In this document: positions 51,679 to 61,127 of the stretch, piece after piece
Layout: the number at the start of each line of letters is the position of its first letter
How positions within the stretch are numbered: the stretch's first letter is position 1
DNA from: Rhodococcoides fascians A44A
GTDB taxonomy: Bacteria; Actinomycetota; Actinomycetes; Mycobacteriales; Mycobacteriaceae
Direction: 5' to 3'
DNA: 64,000 bases
Assembly: GCF_000760735.1 (NCBI RefSeq)
Contig: NZ_JMEX01000007.1
Coordinates: 1 to 64,000 of the forward strand
Notes under the pieces: generated by a model
Seen by the model: the letters and a program-made list of their open reading frames with translations, nothing else
Told to the model about the DNA's origin: nothing
Databases searched by the model: none
Made by a program: the position numbers and the translations under genes

Positions 51679-53889
51679 TCAGCTGTGTGCAGGTTCCGGA
51701 GTTCTCGCCGGGGCCAGCTTGTCGTTCAAGCCTTCGCCTTCGACGTCGAGGTTCGGCAGGACTCGGTCCAGCCACTTGGGCAACCACCACATCTTGTCGC
51801 CGACGATGGCCATGACGGCCGGGACGATCATCATGCGGACCAAGAACGCGTCGGCGAGAATGCCGATGGCCAAGGCGAATCCGATGGTCTTGATGATCAC
51901 CTGGTCGGTCAGCGCGAAGCCGGCGAAGACGCCGAACATGATGACGGCTGCCGCGACGACGACGCGAGCACTGTGCTGGAATCCGACGATCACGGCCTGC
52001 TTCGCGGGGGTGCCGTGGACGTAGGCCTCTCGCATGCGGCTGACGAGGAACACCTCGTAGTCCATGGCCAGACCGAACAGGATGCCGGTCAGCAGCAGCG
52101 GGAGGATGAACACGACGGGTGACTGGGTGTCGACGCCGATGAGGTTCGCCAACCAGCCCCACTGGAACACTGCCACCGTCGCTCCGAGCGAGATGCCCAC
52201 GGACAGCAGGAATCCGAGAGCAGCCTTGAGAGGCACGAGGATCGAGCGGAAGACCAACATCAGCAGGATGAAGGCGAGCCCGACGACCACTGCCAGGTAC
52301 AGCGGGAACACCGAGGTGAGTTCGTCGGCGATGTCGACTCCCACTGCTGTCTGTCCGGTGACCAGGGCGCGGGCTCCGGTCTCGGAGGGTAGATCCGCCA
52401 TGGTGGTGCGGATCGTCGACACTAGTTCCTTGGTGGCGGCATCGGACGGTGCGCTGTCCGGAATGATCTGCACCGTAGTGAATCCGACTGCTGCAAGCTG
52501 GGGTTCGAGTACCTCGGCGACCGGAGGCACGATGGTCGAGATGTCGGTGCCGATTGCTTCCAGCTTGTCGACGGCGGTGCCGACGGCCGCGACGGGATCC
52601 GCAGCACCTTCGGTGTCGACGACGACGACGAGGGGACCGTTGGCGCCGGGGCCGAAGTTGTCGGCGATGGTGTCGAACGCGACGCGGTTGTCACTGCCGG
52701 TGGGGGCGGTACCGTCGTCGGGCAGTGCCAGTTCCATCGAGGCGATGGGCAGCGAGACCACAGCGGCGACAAGCAGACCTGCGACGAGCGCGGGCCATTT
52801 GAACGCGCTCACCTTCTCGACCCACCGCTGCCCGTTGGTGCGTGTCTCCGGGTTCTCGGGATCGACGGTCTTCAGGCCTTTGATCTTCCCTCCGAGGACC
52901 TTCTTGCCGGCGAAACCGAGGATCGCGGGCAGCAACGTCAGTGCGACGAGCACGGCGATGAACACCATGAAGGCGCCGCCGACGCCCATCTGCGTCAAGA
53001 ATCCGATGCCGCACACCGAGAGTCCGGCGAGCGCGATGATGACGGTCAGTCCGGCGAAGATGACCGCCGACCCGGCAGTGCCGACGGCTTTGCCTGCCGC
53101 CTCCTCCAGTGAATGTCCCTGTCTGACTTCGCTCTGGTAGCGGGACATGATGAAGAGGGCGTAGTCGATTCCTACGGCGAGTCCGAGCATCGTGCCCAAT
53201 GCCGAAGTGACCGAGCTGAGTTCGACGAATGCGCCGAGGACGGTGATGCCCATGATGCCGATTCCGACACCGATGAGTGCCGTCAGCAGGGGCATGCCTG
53301 CGGCGACGAGCGATCCGAAGGTGATGGCCAGGACGATGATCGCGACACCGATGCCGATCAGTTCTCCGAGGGGAACCTCTCCCATGGCCGTGACGGCGTC
53401 GCCACCGACAGCGACGGTGAGTCCTGCGTTTTCACCGACCGTCTTCGCCTCGTCGAGAGCGGTGCGGTCCGCGTCGACGAGATCGATAGCCGGCGTCGTG
53501 TAAGTGACGGTCGCGTAGGCGGCCCGACCGTTCTCCGAGATGGTGCCTGCGGTGAACGGATCCGTTGCCGACGCGACGTGCTCGGACTGGACCGACGCGA
53601 TGGCGTCGGCGACTGCGGTTCGATTCGATGGTTCCGTCAGCGACTGGCCTTCGGGCGCTTCGAACACGATGCGTGCGGTGGCACCGTCTGCGGATTCACC
53701 GCTGCGCTCGGAGATGAGCGAGAAGGCTTCGGTGGACTCGATGCCGTCGAGCTCGAACGAGTCGGACGTCTGGGTGTTCAACGTGGACGCGCCGAGCACT
53801 CCGAGCAGCAGTAATACCACCCAGACGCCGGCGACGAGTTTGCGATGCAGGAAGGACCATCGGCCCAGCCTGAACAGTTGCCATGCCAT
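51679..53889 (-). CDS. MMPL/RND-type membrane transporter
   Basis: A 736-residue MMPL-family transporter. It has the duplicated layout: one helix, a large extracytoplasmic porter loop (residues about 35-170), five helices including the proton-relay motif GIDYALFIMSRYQ, then the second half with the equivalent MDYEVFLVSRMRE. Such proteins export drugs or lipids with the proton gradient. ATG 53889 is chosen, with AAAGG about 9 bases upstream, over the GTG at 53898. It is divergent from a TetR regulator, and two GGTAGTSACTACC operators lie between, so it is probably inducible by its substrate. No lipid-synthesis genes are adjacent. Confidence 0.92.
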   Translation of the reverse strand: MAWQLFRLGRWSFLHRKLVAGVWVVLLLLGVLGASTLNTQTSDSFELDGIESTEAFSLISERSGESADGATARIVFEAPEGQSLTEPSNRTAVADAIASVQSEHVASATDPFTAGTISENGRAAYATVTYTTPAIDLVDADRTALDEAKTVGENAGLTVAVGGDAVTAMGEVPLGELIGIGVAIIVLAITFGSLVAAGMPLLTALIGVGIGIMGITVLGAFVELSSVTSALGTMLGLAVGIDYALFIMSRYQSEVRQGHSLEEAAGKAVGTAGSAVIFAGLTVIIALAGLSVCGIGFLTQMGVGGAFMVFIAVLVALTLLPAILGFAGKKVLGGKIKGLKTVDPENPETRTNGQRWVEKVSAFKWPALVAGLLVAAVVSLPIASMELALPDDGTAPTGSDNRVAFDTIADNFGPGANGPLVVVVDTEGAADPVAAVGTAVDKLEAIGTDISTIVPPVAEVLEPQLAAVGFTTVQIIPDSAPSDAATKELVSTIRTTMADLPSETGARALVTGQTAVGVDIADELTSVFPLYLAVVVGLAFILLMLVFRSILVPLKAALGFLLSVGISLGATVAVFQWGWLANLIGVDTQSPVVFILPLLLTGILFGLAMDYEVFLVSRMREAYVHGTPAKQAVIVGFQHSARVVVAAAVIMFGVFAGFALTDQVIIKTIGFALAIGILADAFLVRMMIVPAVMAIVGDKMWWLPKWLDRVLPNLDVEGEGLNDKLAPARTPEPAHS

Positions 53890-53943
53890 GGGTGGCACCT
53901 TTCGATTGGAGGTGATCTCTGATTGAGAAGCGTAAACCTACTT

Positions 53944-53956
53944 GGTAGTGACTACC
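53944..53956. promoter_or_regulatory. TetR operator 1 (MMPL side)
   Basis: GGTAGTGACTACC, 6-bp arms around a central G. It is the reverse complement of operator 2, centre-to-centre 31 bp (three helical turns). Confidence 0.8.
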
Positions 53957-53974
53957 ACATTTCTGACCCGTGAC

Positions 53975-53987
53975 GGTAGTCACTACC
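53975..53987. promoter_or_regulatory. TetR operator 2 (tetR side)
   Basis: GGTAGTCACTACC, the exact reverse complement of operator 1, 31 bases before the regulator start. Confidence 0.8.
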
Positions 53988-54017
53988 GAAAAGGGGGCAG
54001 CTGCTACATTGCTGAGC

Positions 54018-54632
54018 ATGGGGTTACGTGAAGTGCACGCGGCGCAGACGCGTGAGTTGATACTCGACGCGGCATTCTCGCTGTTCCTCGATCGCGGATA
54101 CGAGAAGACGACGATGGAAGAGATCGCGGCCAAGGCCGAGATCGGCACGACCACGTTGTACCGGTATTACCCAACGAAGGACCTACTGGTCGTCGGACCG
54201 TTGGAGCTCAACGGGCAGATGGCGGACGAGCTGCGTTCGCGCCCCGAGGACGAGCCACTGGAGGTGTCGTTGGGCCATGCGCTCCGTGCGCTGCTCCTCA
54301 CGCCTCGGGCGGGCAGTGAGCGCTTCGTGCAGATTCAGCAGATTCTGGACGTGACGCCGTCGCTCACGACACGGCTGTTCGAGCAGTACATGCACGAGCG
54401 CGAGATGCTCGAGCAGGCGGTCGCCGACAGGCTCGGACGCCCGCACGACGACCTGTACAGCAAGGCGACTGCCCGGATGGCGACGATGGTGCTCGAGCTC
54501 GTCGGCGAAGGAAGCCCCATGCGCGAACTGGGTGACGATGCCGAAGCGCTGCCGCGGATCCTGGGAATCTTGAAATCAGTGATGCAGCAGCTGCATTCGG
54601 AACCCCCACTGCTCCCACGGTTGGACGACTAG
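54018..54632 (+). CDS. TetR family regulator of the MMPL transporter
   Basis: A 204-residue TetR repressor with the N-terminal helix-turn-helix TRELILDAAFSLFLDRGYEKTTMEEIAAKAEIGTTTLYRYYPTKDLLV and a helical ligand domain. ATG 54018 is preferred: the frame upstream (53970) would place the operator inside the coding region. Two GGTAGTSACTACC sites lie between it and the MMPL gene, so self- and target-repression are likely. It converges on the DUF2256-DUF3253 gene with a 4-base overlap of stop codons. Confidence 0.9.
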   Translation: MGLREVHAAQTRELILDAAFSLFLDRGYEKTTMEEIAAKAEIGTTTLYRYYPTKDLLVVGPLELNGQMADELRSRPEDEPLEVSLGHALRALLLTPRAGSERFVQIQQILDVTPSLTTRLFEQYMHEREMLEQAVADRLGRPHDDLYSKATARMATMVLELVGEGSPMRELGDDAEALPRILGILKSVMQQLHSEPPLLPRLDD

Positions 54633-55024
54633 CGCGTCCACCGGATCCTGATCGGGCCCTTGGCTGTCGACGGATCCACGACCGAACCTTTCTGGGTGAT
54701 CTGAACTTCCCCGGCGTCGACCAGGCGGCGTGCAGCTTTGCGCACCGGCTCCATCAGGTCTCGCCAGTCGTTCTCGGACATCGCGCGCGCTACGTCCGAC
54801 GGGCAGATCGTCGAATCCCGCGAGCGGGCGTCGAGCAGCTCCCGGATCTTGTCCTCCAGCTGACGGTCCGTCGCGCTCACCTTGTGCCGCCGGCAGGAAT
54901 CACTGCAGTACTTGATGTCATCCCAGTTCTTCTCCCACTTCTTGCGCCACTCGATGCGCCGCCCGCACGACGCACAGGTCTTGTCCGCGGGTGTCGACTG
55001 CTTCGGTCGACGAGTGTGGGCCAC
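54629..55024 (-). CDS. DUF2256-DUF3253 zinc-ribbon protein
   Basis: A 131-residue two-domain protein. The N-terminal DUF2256 zinc ribbon has KTCASCGRRIEWRKKWEKNWDDIKYCSDSCRRHK (two CxxC-type pairs). The C-terminal DUF3253 is winged-helix-like (ICPSDVARAMSENDWRDLMEPVRKAARRLVDAGEVQITQKGSVVDPSTAKGPIRIR). It is a compact basic protein that probably binds nucleic acid. Starts with GTG 55024. No function is established for the family; it is widespread as a fusion in actinobacteria and proteobacteria. Confidence 0.85.
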   Translation of the reverse strand: MAHTRRPKQSTPADKTCASCGRRIEWRKKWEKNWDDIKYCSDSCRRHKVSATDRQLEDKIRELLDARSRDSTICPSDVARAMSENDWRDLMEPVRKAARRLVDAGEVQITQKGSVVDPSTAKGPIRIRWTR

Positions 55025-55043
55025 TTTCTCGACTCTAGCTTTT

Positions 55044-55658
55044 TCAGCGATGCGTCGTCGCGACGAACTGGCGTGTTGCGGCGTCGACGATCTGTGACGG
55101 GGTCACGTCGATCTCGTCGTTCAACCAGGCGACGACGAGTTCGGCCAGGCCTCCGATGAACAGGAGGCCGGTGATCTGCGACTCGGGCTCGGGCAATGCG
55201 TGGTCGCCGTAGAGTTCGTGGGCTTCTGCGGCGACGAGGCGGGCGAATTCACGCATCGACTCCCGGCGATGCGTGCGCAGCGACTCGACGGCCGAGGACT
55301 CGATCATCGCGACGCGGCCTTTGCGTCGATCGTCGGTGAGGACCGTGACGAACGCGGTGATGGCGTGTCGGACCTGTGCTTCGACGCTGTCCGCGGGGGA
55401 GTGGAGTGCGTCCAGGGCTGCGGTGCGGATCTCGTCGGACACCGCGTCGACGACGTTGCGCAGTAGATCATCTCGGCTGGTAAAGCTCTCGTAGAAGTAG
55501 CGTTCGGTGAGTTTGGCCTGTGCGCAGATCGCCGTCATGGTTGCGCCGTTGGCTCCTGAGGTCGCGAACACCTCCAGCCCAGCTTCGAGTAGGCGTGCCC
55601 GACGGTCGGCGGCACGGTCGTCGGCGCTCATGCCTGCGTATCTGCGGGTTGTCGACAT
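55044..55658 (-). CDS. TetR family regulator of the P450 gene
   Basis: A 204-residue TetR protein: helix-turn-helix RRARLLEAGLEVFATSGANGATMTAICAQAKLTERYFYESFTSRDDLLRNVVD with a helical C-terminal ligand domain. ATG 55658 is a reasonable start; ATG 55631 is possible. No strong ribosome site is visible, so translation may be leaderless. It faces the P450 gene across 86 bases holding two palindromes. The pairing resembles the M. tuberculosis TetR/cyp136 arrangement (from memory), supporting control of the P450. Confidence 0.87.
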   Translation of the reverse strand: MSTTRRYAGMSADDRAADRRARLLEAGLEVFATSGANGATMTAICAQAKLTERYFYESFTSRDDLLRNVVDAVSDEIRTAALDALHSPADSVEAQVRHAITAFVTVLTDDRRKGRVAMIESSAVESLRTHRRESMREFARLVAAEAHELYGDHALPEPESQITGLLFIGGLAELVVAWLNDEIDVTPSQIVDAATRQFVATTHR

Positions 55659-55682
55659 GAGTAGATGTTGACAGACGCGAGA

Positions 55683-55697
55683 AGTGTGACGCACACT
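55683..55697. promoter_or_regulatory. Palindrome near the TetR gene
   Basis: AGTGTG-ACG-CACACT, perfect 6-bp arms, 25 bases from the TetR start; possible secondary operator or promoter element. Confidence 0.55.
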
Positions 55698-55703
55698 ACA
55701 GTT

Positions 55704-55727
55704 ATCTGACAGGGCTCCCTGTCAGAT
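55704..55727. promoter_or_regulatory. 24-bp palindromic TetR operator before the P450 gene
   Basis: ATCTGACAGGG (55704-55714), CT, CCCTGTCAGAT (55717-55727): an 11-bp perfect inverted repeat immediately before the P450 ribosome site (GAGGAAGG). Confidence 0.8.
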
Positions 55728-55744
55728 CGAGGAAGGTCTGGCGA

Positions 55745-57097
55745 ATGGCACGAATCCTGGCGGAACCACCGGCTCGATCCCCGTTGAAAGCAGTCTCCGG
55801 TGACGGGGGACTGCCCGTCGTCGGTCACACGCTCGAATACATTCGCGATCCCCTGACTCTGTTTCGTAGTCGATGGGACAAGTACGGCGACGTGTCGTGG
55901 CTGACGATGGCCGGGCAGCGATGGATCACCGTCCTCGGGCCGGACGCATGCCAGGAGGTCCTGCAGAACAAGGACAAGGCGTTCGTCAACAGCGACGGGT
56001 GGTCGCTGCTCATCGGCCCGTTCTTCCACGGCGGGCTCATGCTGTTGGATTCCGACGAGCACCTGCGACATCGACGAATCATGCAGCAGGCGTTCACCCG
56101 TGAGAGGCTCGTCAGATCGGTCGACTCTCTCAATCCGGTGGTCGCCTCGGGGCTCGACGGGTGGCATGCCGGTGACGCCGTACAGGTCTATCCGGCACTG
56201 AAGGCGCTGACTCTCGACGTCGCGACGTCGGTGTTCATGGGGGGAGCCGAGAACAGCAGCGATGCCGAGATCGACGTCGTGAACGCAAGTTTCGTGGCCT
56301 GCGTCCAGGCTGCCACGTCGATCGTTCGATACCGCCTACCCGGGACTCGATGGAAGCGTGGGCTCGACGGACGGAAGGTGCTCGACGACTTCTTCCGGCG
56401 TTATCTGCCTGCGCGTCGCGCCCGCGAGACCGATGATCTCTTCTCCGTTCTCTGTCACATCGAATCCGATACGGGTCAGCGTTTTTCGGACGACGAAGTG
56501 GTTGACCACATGATTTTCTTGCTGATGGCGGCGCACGACACCTCGACCATCACGCTGTCGACGATGATGCAGTATCTCGGGCAGCATCCGGAGTGGAGGG
56601 AGAAGTGCCGAGCCGAATCGCTTGCGCTGGAAACGGAGTCGCCGACGCTGGATCAACTCGACGAACTGGTGAGCGTCGACCTGGTCATGAAGGAATGCCT
56701 GCGCCTCGTGTCGCCGACTCCCGTCGTGGCTCGTCGCGCTGTGAAGGACACCGAGGTGCAGGGAAAGTTCGTCCCCGCCGGAACATACGCATCCGTAGCC
56801 CCGCACTTCACTCATCACATGGCGCAGTACTGGCCGGATCCGGAGAAGTTCGATCCGGACAGGTTCTGTGCAGATCGACGCGAGGACAAGGTTCATCGCT
56901 ACGCGTGGGAGCCGTTCGGCGGCGGAGTGCACAAGTGCATCGGAATGTTCTTCGCCGGAGCGGAGATCAAGACGATCATGCATCATCTGTTGCTCCGATT
57001 CGACTGGGAAGTCGACCCGAGTTACGTTGCACCACTGAACTTCACGTCGCTGCCCTTCCCGGAGGACGGGCAGCCCGTGAAGCTCCGGCTCAGGTGA
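55745..57097 (+). CDS. Cytochrome P450 (CYP136-like)
   Basis: A 450-residue soluble P450. The I-helix oxygen site is MAAHDTSTITLSTMM, the K-helix ExxR is KECLRLVSP, and the haem-binding loop is FGGGVHKCIGMFFAGAEIK with the thiolate Cys. It begins with the proline-rich VVGHTLEYIRDPLTLFRSRWDKYGD. Overall sequence and the divergent TetR gene recall mycobacterial CYP136, whose natural substrate I do not know (perhaps a sterol or fatty molecule). GAGGAAGG precedes the ATG. It needs ferredoxin/reductase partners not encoded nearby. Its last codons overlap the convergent hydrolase gene. Confidence 0.9.
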   Translation: MARILAEPPARSPLKAVSGDGGLPVVGHTLEYIRDPLTLFRSRWDKYGDVSWLTMAGQRWITVLGPDACQEVLQNKDKAFVNSDGWSLLIGPFFHGGLMLLDSDEHLRHRRIMQQAFTRERLVRSVDSLNPVVASGLDGWHAGDAVQVYPALKALTLDVATSVFMGGAENSSDAEIDVVNASFVACVQAATSIVRYRLPGTRWKRGLDGRKVLDDFFRRYLPARRARETDDLFSVLCHIESDTGQRFSDDEVVDHMIFLLMAAHDTSTITLSTMMQYLGQHPEWREKCRAESLALETESPTLDQLDELVSVDLVMKECLRLVSPTPVVARRAVKDTEVQGKFVPAGTYASVAPHFTHHMAQYWPDPEKFDPDRFCADRREDKVHRYAWEPFGGGVHKCIGMFFAGAEIKTIMHHLLLRFDWEVDPSYVAPLNFTSLPFPEDGQPVKLRLR

Positions 57098-57989
57098 GGC
57101 GGCTCTTCAGCCATCCGACGATGTCTGCGGTGACTTCGTCCCTGTTCGTTTCGTTCAGGATCTCGTGGCGGGCTCCTGGGTAGATCTTCACCGTCACATC
57201 GCTGAGCCCGGCCTCGCGGTAGCGCGCGGCCAGTTGTTCGATCAGCTGTCCGCCGCCGGCCAGCGGGTCGTCGGATCCCGACGTGATCAGCAGCGGCAGA
57301 TCGGACCGGATCTCCTCGAGCTCGTGCGGATCTGCAAGCTTGTCCGCCTCGGTGAACAACGCGGGCACCGTCGCCGCGGGCAGGTCGAAGCCGCACAGCT
57401 CGTCGGCGACGTAGGCGTCGACTTCCGACTCGTCGCGCGACAACCACTCGTATCCGGTGCGGTGCTCGAAGGCGCTGTTGAACACGCTGAGATCACCGGC
57501 CGGGGCGTCGACCATGCCCGCGGCGAGCACATCGAGGGTGGTAGACCCGGACAGGACCACGCCCTCGTACAGATCGGACCGCTCGATCAGAACATGTTGG
57601 GCAGCAAACGAACCCATCGAGTGTGCAAAGAGGAACAGAGGTAGGTCCGGGTACTCGTTCAACAGTTGCTCGCCCAGTTGTTCGATGTCCGCCCACAGTG
57701 CAGGAAAGCCCCGTGCCCCCAGATCGCCCGGTGTCTGCTCGATCGACGCGCCATGGCCTCGATGATCGGATGCCACGACGTGAAACCCGGCGTCGTTCAG
57801 CGCCCCGGCGAAGCGGGCGTATCGACTGCCGTGCTCGGCAAGACCATGGGCTATCTGAACGACACCACGAGCAGGAGTGACCGCTGTGGGCCAGGTATTG
57901 GTGCTGATCTCGAGCTGATCCTGCTTCGAGGTGTACGACGCTGCAGTGGGCACTGGTTGGTCTCCTTCGGTGCTGAGGGGTGCATCCAT
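57090..57989 (-). CDS. Alpha/beta hydrolase, monoacylglycerol-lipase-like
   Basis: A 299-residue serine hydrolase. The oxyanion region AHGLAEHGSRYARFAGALNDAGFHVVASDHRGHGAS is diagnostic of the lysophospholipase/monoacylglycerol lipase group; the nucleophile elbow reads FAHSMGSF (Ser), with the Asp in SGSDDPLAG and the His in GARHEIL. No signal peptide is seen. Start 57989; it lies 1 base after the ABM monooxygenase gene and shares its transcript. It may release fatty acids from acylglycerols, which would suit neighbouring lipid-active proteins, but no direct link is visible. Confidence 0.87.
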   Translation of the reverse strand: MDAPLSTEGDQPVPTAASYTSKQDQLEISTNTWPTAVTPARGVVQIAHGLAEHGSRYARFAGALNDAGFHVVASDHRGHGASIEQTPGDLGARGFPALWADIEQLGEQLLNEYPDLPLFLFAHSMGSFAAQHVLIERSDLYEGVVLSGSTTLDVLAAGMVDAPAGDLSVFNSAFEHRTGYEWLSRDESEVDAYVADELCGFDLPAATVPALFTEADKLADPHELEEIRSDLPLLITSGSDDPLAGGGQLIEQLAARYREAGLSDVTVKIYPGARHEILNETNRDEVTADIVGWLKSRLT

Positions 57990-57990
57990 G

Positions 57991-58287
57991 CTAGGCCCGA
58001 AGAACCGGCGAGAAGTGCTCGACGACCGGAAACGGATCGTAGAAATGATGCAGCAACGCCTTCCACTCCTGGTACTCCGCTGATCCGCGGAAACCCTCGG
58101 TATGGGCTTCGAGGGTCTCCCATTCGACGAGCAGAAGGTAGACCCCTGGTTGCTCCACGCCGCGCGAGAGGGAAAGTGTCACGAACCCCGGCATCGCCGA
58201 GATGATCGACTTGGCGTGCGCAAAAGCGGTCTCGAATTCCTCCGAGCGATCGAATGTGACGTGAAGTAGAGCATGTTCAAGAATCAT
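57991..58287 (-). CDS. Antibiotic biosynthesis monooxygenase (ABM) domain protein
   Basis: A 98-residue ferredoxin-like ABM protein: ILEHALLHVTFDRSEEFETAFAHAKSIISAMPGFVTLSLSRGVEQPGVYLLLVEWETLEAHTEGFRGSAEYQEWKALLHHF. The pattern is complete for one domain and it probably forms a dimer. Members include cofactor-free quinol monooxygenases and haem-degrading IsdG enzymes, and many have no known reaction. The conserved EWETLEAH segment is typical. It is co-transcribed with the hydrolase gene 1 base downstream. Confidence 0.85.
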   Translation of the reverse strand: MILEHALLHVTFDRSEEFETAFAHAKSIISAMPGFVTLSLSRGVEQPGVYLLLVEWETLEAHTEGFRGSAEYQEWKALLHHFYDPFPVVEHFSPVLRA

Positions 58288-58360
58288 CTGCTCATCTTTG
58301 CCGCAGTGCGTTGTACTCTGCCGGTCGGGGAGTGTCGTCGATGGCGCTGGTGGGGGATCA

Positions 58361-58672
58361 ATGGAACAGAAGCCGTCGTTCGTGTGGCTGTGGCGGGAAT
58401 CGCTCGTGGTGAGTGCTGTCGCGACCTACGGGGTGTGCGAAGGGACTGCGATTGTTGTCCTCTGGGTCTTGGCGGCAATGAATGGGGTGTTCTCGCCGGA
58501 GACTGCAGGGGCGGCTGTTGCCCTCGTCCTGGTTTGGGGAACCTGGTACTTCGTCATGGTCGGATGGATTCTGATCCTTGTTGTTTCGCTGCTGGTTGCG
58601 TGGGTGCGCTACGTCGTAGCGGTACGCAGGTATCGGCGGTGGACACTACGTGAGAAACCCTCCCGCGCCTGA
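58361..58672 (+). CDS. Small uncharacterised membrane protein
   Basis: A 103-residue protein with three hydrophobic stretches: SLVVSAVATYGVCEGTAIVVLWVLAA, AGAAVALVLVWGTWYFVMVGWILILVVSLLVAW and a basic tail VRRYRRWTLREKPSRA. ATG 58361 is chosen for the GGGGGA 5 bases upstream. I do not recognise it. The final codons form the left arm of a terminator hairpin shared with the convergent Clp ATPase gene. Confidence 0.65.
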   Translation: MEQKPSFVWLWRESLVVSAVATYGVCEGTAIVVLWVLAAMNGVFSPETAGAAVALVLVWGTWYFVMVGWILILVVSLLVAWVRYVVAVRRYRRWTLREKPSRA

Positions 58673-58689
58673 CTGCACGGGAGGGTTTC
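58654..58689. terminator. Bidirectional terminator hairpin
   Basis: Perfect 12-bp arms GAAACCCTCCCG (58654-58665) and CGGGAGGGTTTC (58678-58689) with a 12-base loop. The left arm overlaps the end of the small membrane protein gene; the hairpin serves the convergent Clp gene too. Confidence 0.8.
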
Positions 58690-58701
58690 GACGGAGTTGC
58701 G

Positions 58702-61107
58702 CTACGCCACGTTCAAGGCGAGTTCGTCGTCCGCGACGTCGACCGATACGCTGCCGCCTTCGGTGAGGGCATCGTCGAGCAGCAGGTCGGCGATCTTGTC
58801 GTCGAGTGCTCGCTGGATCGACCTACGCAACGGCCGGGCACCGAATTCGGGCTGGTGACCGTTCTTCGCCAGCCAGTCGACGGCCGAGTCGCTGAACGTG
58901 ATCTCGATGCCCTTGGCCGAGAGACGTTCCCGGCTTTCGGCGAGCATCAGGTCCGTGATCCGGTGGAGCTGTCCGGTATCGAGCTTGCGGAACACCACGA
59001 TTTCGTCGATGCGGTTGAGGAACTCCGGTCGCATCGATTCACGGAGGCGTCCCATGACTCGCGCACGCAAGGGCTTCTCGTCGAGGACACCGGTGTTGAA
59101 ACCGGTGCCGCCGGACTTGCTGGAGATGATGTCCGAGCCGAGGTTGCTGGTCATGATCACCACGGTGTTCCTGAAGTTCACCGTGCGGCCCTGACCGTCG
59201 GTCAACCTGCCGTCGTCGAGCACCTGGAGAAGTGTGTCGAACACGTCGGGGTGGGCCTTCTCGATCTCGTCGAGCAGTACCACCGAGTACGGATTGCGCC
59301 GCACCTGCTCGGTGAGCTGGCCTGCTTCGCCGTAACCGACGTATCCGGGAGGCGCACCGACGAGTCGGCTGACGGTGTGGCGTTCACCGAACTCGCTCAT
59401 GTCGAGGCGCAGCATCTTCTTCTCGTCACCGAACAAAGACGAAGCCAAGGCTTTTGCGAGCTCGGTCTTGCCGACGCCGGTCGGACCGAGGAACAGGAAG
59501 CTGCCGACGGGACGGTCCGGATCGCTCATGCCTGTCCGGCTGCGCCGCACCGCACGGGCGATGGCCTCGACGGCCTCGTCCTGACCGACGACGCGCTCGT
59601 GCAACTCGGATTCCAGACGACGTAGACGTTCCTTCTCCTCCTGCGTCATCTGGCTTGCCGGGATTCCGGTTGCCCGCGAAACGATCTCGGCGATGTCCTC
59701 GGCGGACACCTCGGGTGCATCGTCACCGGATTTGCCGTTCAGGCGGTCCTGCAACCGCTGTGCTTCGTCGCGAAGCTGAGATGCGCGCTCGTAGTCTTCC
59801 TTCTCGATGGCCGTCGCCTTCTCGACTTCCACTGCGGCGATCTTCTTCTCGATCGCGTCGACGTCGATGCTCGGCCTGGCGAGTTGCTTGCGGGCACCCG
59901 CCTGATCGATCAGGTCGATGGCCTTGTCCGGGAGGAAGCGGTCACCGATGTAGCGATCGGAGAGTTCGACGGCGGCACTGATTGCCTCGTCGGTGTAGGT
60001 GACACCGTGGTGCTCCTCGTACCGACTACGCAGCCCGGTGAGGATGGCCTTGGCGTCGTCCACGCTCGGCTCGGGAACCGTCACCGGCTGGAACCTGCGT
60101 TCGAGGGCGGGGTCCTTCTCGATGTTCGTGCGGTACTCGTCCAGGGTGGTGGCGCCGACGATGTGCAGTTCGCCGCGAGCGAGCTTGGGCTTGAGGATGT
60201 TTCCGGCATCCATGGCGCCCTCGGCGCCTCCGCCCGCGCCGGCGATGGTGTGCACCTCGTCGATGAACACGATGAGTTCGTCGGAGTGCGCGACGATCTC
60301 GTCGATCACCTTGGTCAAGCGCTCCTCGAAATCACCGCGGTAGCGGGTGCCCGCGACCATGGACGACAGGTCGAGTTGCACGATGCGCTTGCCCGACAAG
60401 CGATCGGGAACGTCACCGTCGACGATGCGCTGAGCCAACCCTTCGACGACGGCAGTCTTGCCGACACCTGCCTCGCCGACGAGGACCGGGTTGTTCTTGG
60501 TGCGACGGGAGAGGATTTCGATGGTCTGCGCGATCTCGTCGGAACGGCCGATGACCGGGTCGATACCACCCTCGCGCGCACGCTCGGTCAGATCGACGCC
60601 GTACTTGTCGAGCGTCGGCGTCTCGGACTCCGACTGCGGTTCCACGGAACCACCCTTCAGTGCGGTCTGCAGGCCTTCGGGAGTGATGCCCTCGTCCGCG
60701 AGCAGCCGGCCGGCGATGTGCTCCGGATCGGCGGCGAAGGACAGGAACAGGTGTTCGGGATCGATGTACGTCGAACCGAGGCTTTGTGCGATGTGGTGAG
60801 CCTCGAGAATGGCGGTTTTCAAGGTGCTGCTCAGGGTGGTGGCACTGACCGAGGTCTCGCGCGCCTGGGGGAGCCGAAGCTCCACGGCGTCCGCCACCGA
60901 GTCGGGCGTCGCACCCGCGCGCTGCATGAGGTCCTGGGTGGGGTCGTTCTTCGCCATGACGTGCAGAACGTGCAGTGCATCCAATTCTGCATCACCGCGA
61001 CCGGCAGCGAACGTGGCTGCATCTCCGATGAGCGACTGGGTAGCCGTGCTCATCAAACGGCTGATGTCGATACGGCGGGGACCCTGCGGACCCAGGTATG
61101 CCGGCAT
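58702..61107 (-). CDS. ClpC-type AAA+ unfoldase
   Basis: An 801-residue Hsp100 ATPase. Order: N-terminal Clp-N repeats (residues about 20-150), AAA domain 1 ([16 protein letters not shown]), a short UVR-like middle segment ([20 protein letters not shown]) rather than the long ClpB coiled coil, and AAA domain 2 ([16 protein letters not shown], sensor RPEFLNRID). A GF-containing loop ([11 protein letters not shown]) stands where ClpC docks on ClpP, so proteolytic partnership is possible. ATG 61107 has an excellent AGGAGG 5 bases upstream, which fixes an 18-residue extension before the usual start. An HspR-like inverted repeat lies 21 bases further up. Confidence 0.88.
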   Translation of the reverse strand: MPAYLGPQGPRRIDISRLMSTATQSLIGDAATFAAGRGDAELDALHVLHVMAKNDPTQDLMQRAGATPDSVADAVELRLPQARETSVSATTLSSTLKTAILEAHHIAQSLGSTYIDPEHLFLSFAADPEHIAGRLLADEGITPEGLQTALKGGSVEPQSESETPTLDKYGVDLTERAREGGIDPVIGRSDEIAQTIEILSRRTKNNPVLVGEAGVGKTAVVEGLAQRIVDGDVPDRLSGKRIVQLDLSSMVAGTRYRGDFEERLTKVIDEIVAHSDELIVFIDEVHTIAGAGGGAEGAMDAGNILKPKLARGELHIVGATTLDEYRTNIEKDPALERRFQPVTVPEPSVDDAKAILTGLRSRYEEHHGVTYTDEAISAAVELSDRYIGDRFLPDKAIDLIDQAGARKQLARPSIDVDAIEKKIAAVEVEKATAIEKEDYERASQLRDEAQRLQDRLNGKSGDDAPEVSAEDIAEIVSRATGIPASQMTQEEKERLRRLESELHERVVGQDEAVEAIARAVRRSRTGMSDPDRPVGSFLFLGPTGVGKTELAKALASSLFGDEKKMLRLDMSEFGERHTVSRLVGAPPGYVGYGEAGQLTEQVRRNPYSVVLLDEIEKAHPDVFDTLLQVLDDGRLTDGQGRTVNFRNTVVIMTSNLGSDIISSKSGGTGFNTGVLDEKPLRARVMGRLRESMRPEFLNRIDEIVVFRKLDTGQLHRITDLMLAESRERLSAKGIEITFSDSAVDWLAKNGHQPEFGARPLRRSIQRALDDKIADLLLDDALTEGGSVSVDVADDELALNVA

Positions 61108-61127
61108 TCGTTCCTCCTACTGCAAGG

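Noticed and set aside
57623..58205. Plus-strand frames across the hydrolase and ABM genes
   Set aside because: They are low-information, Arg-rich shadow frames without ribosome sites; the minus-strand genes have complete family motifs.
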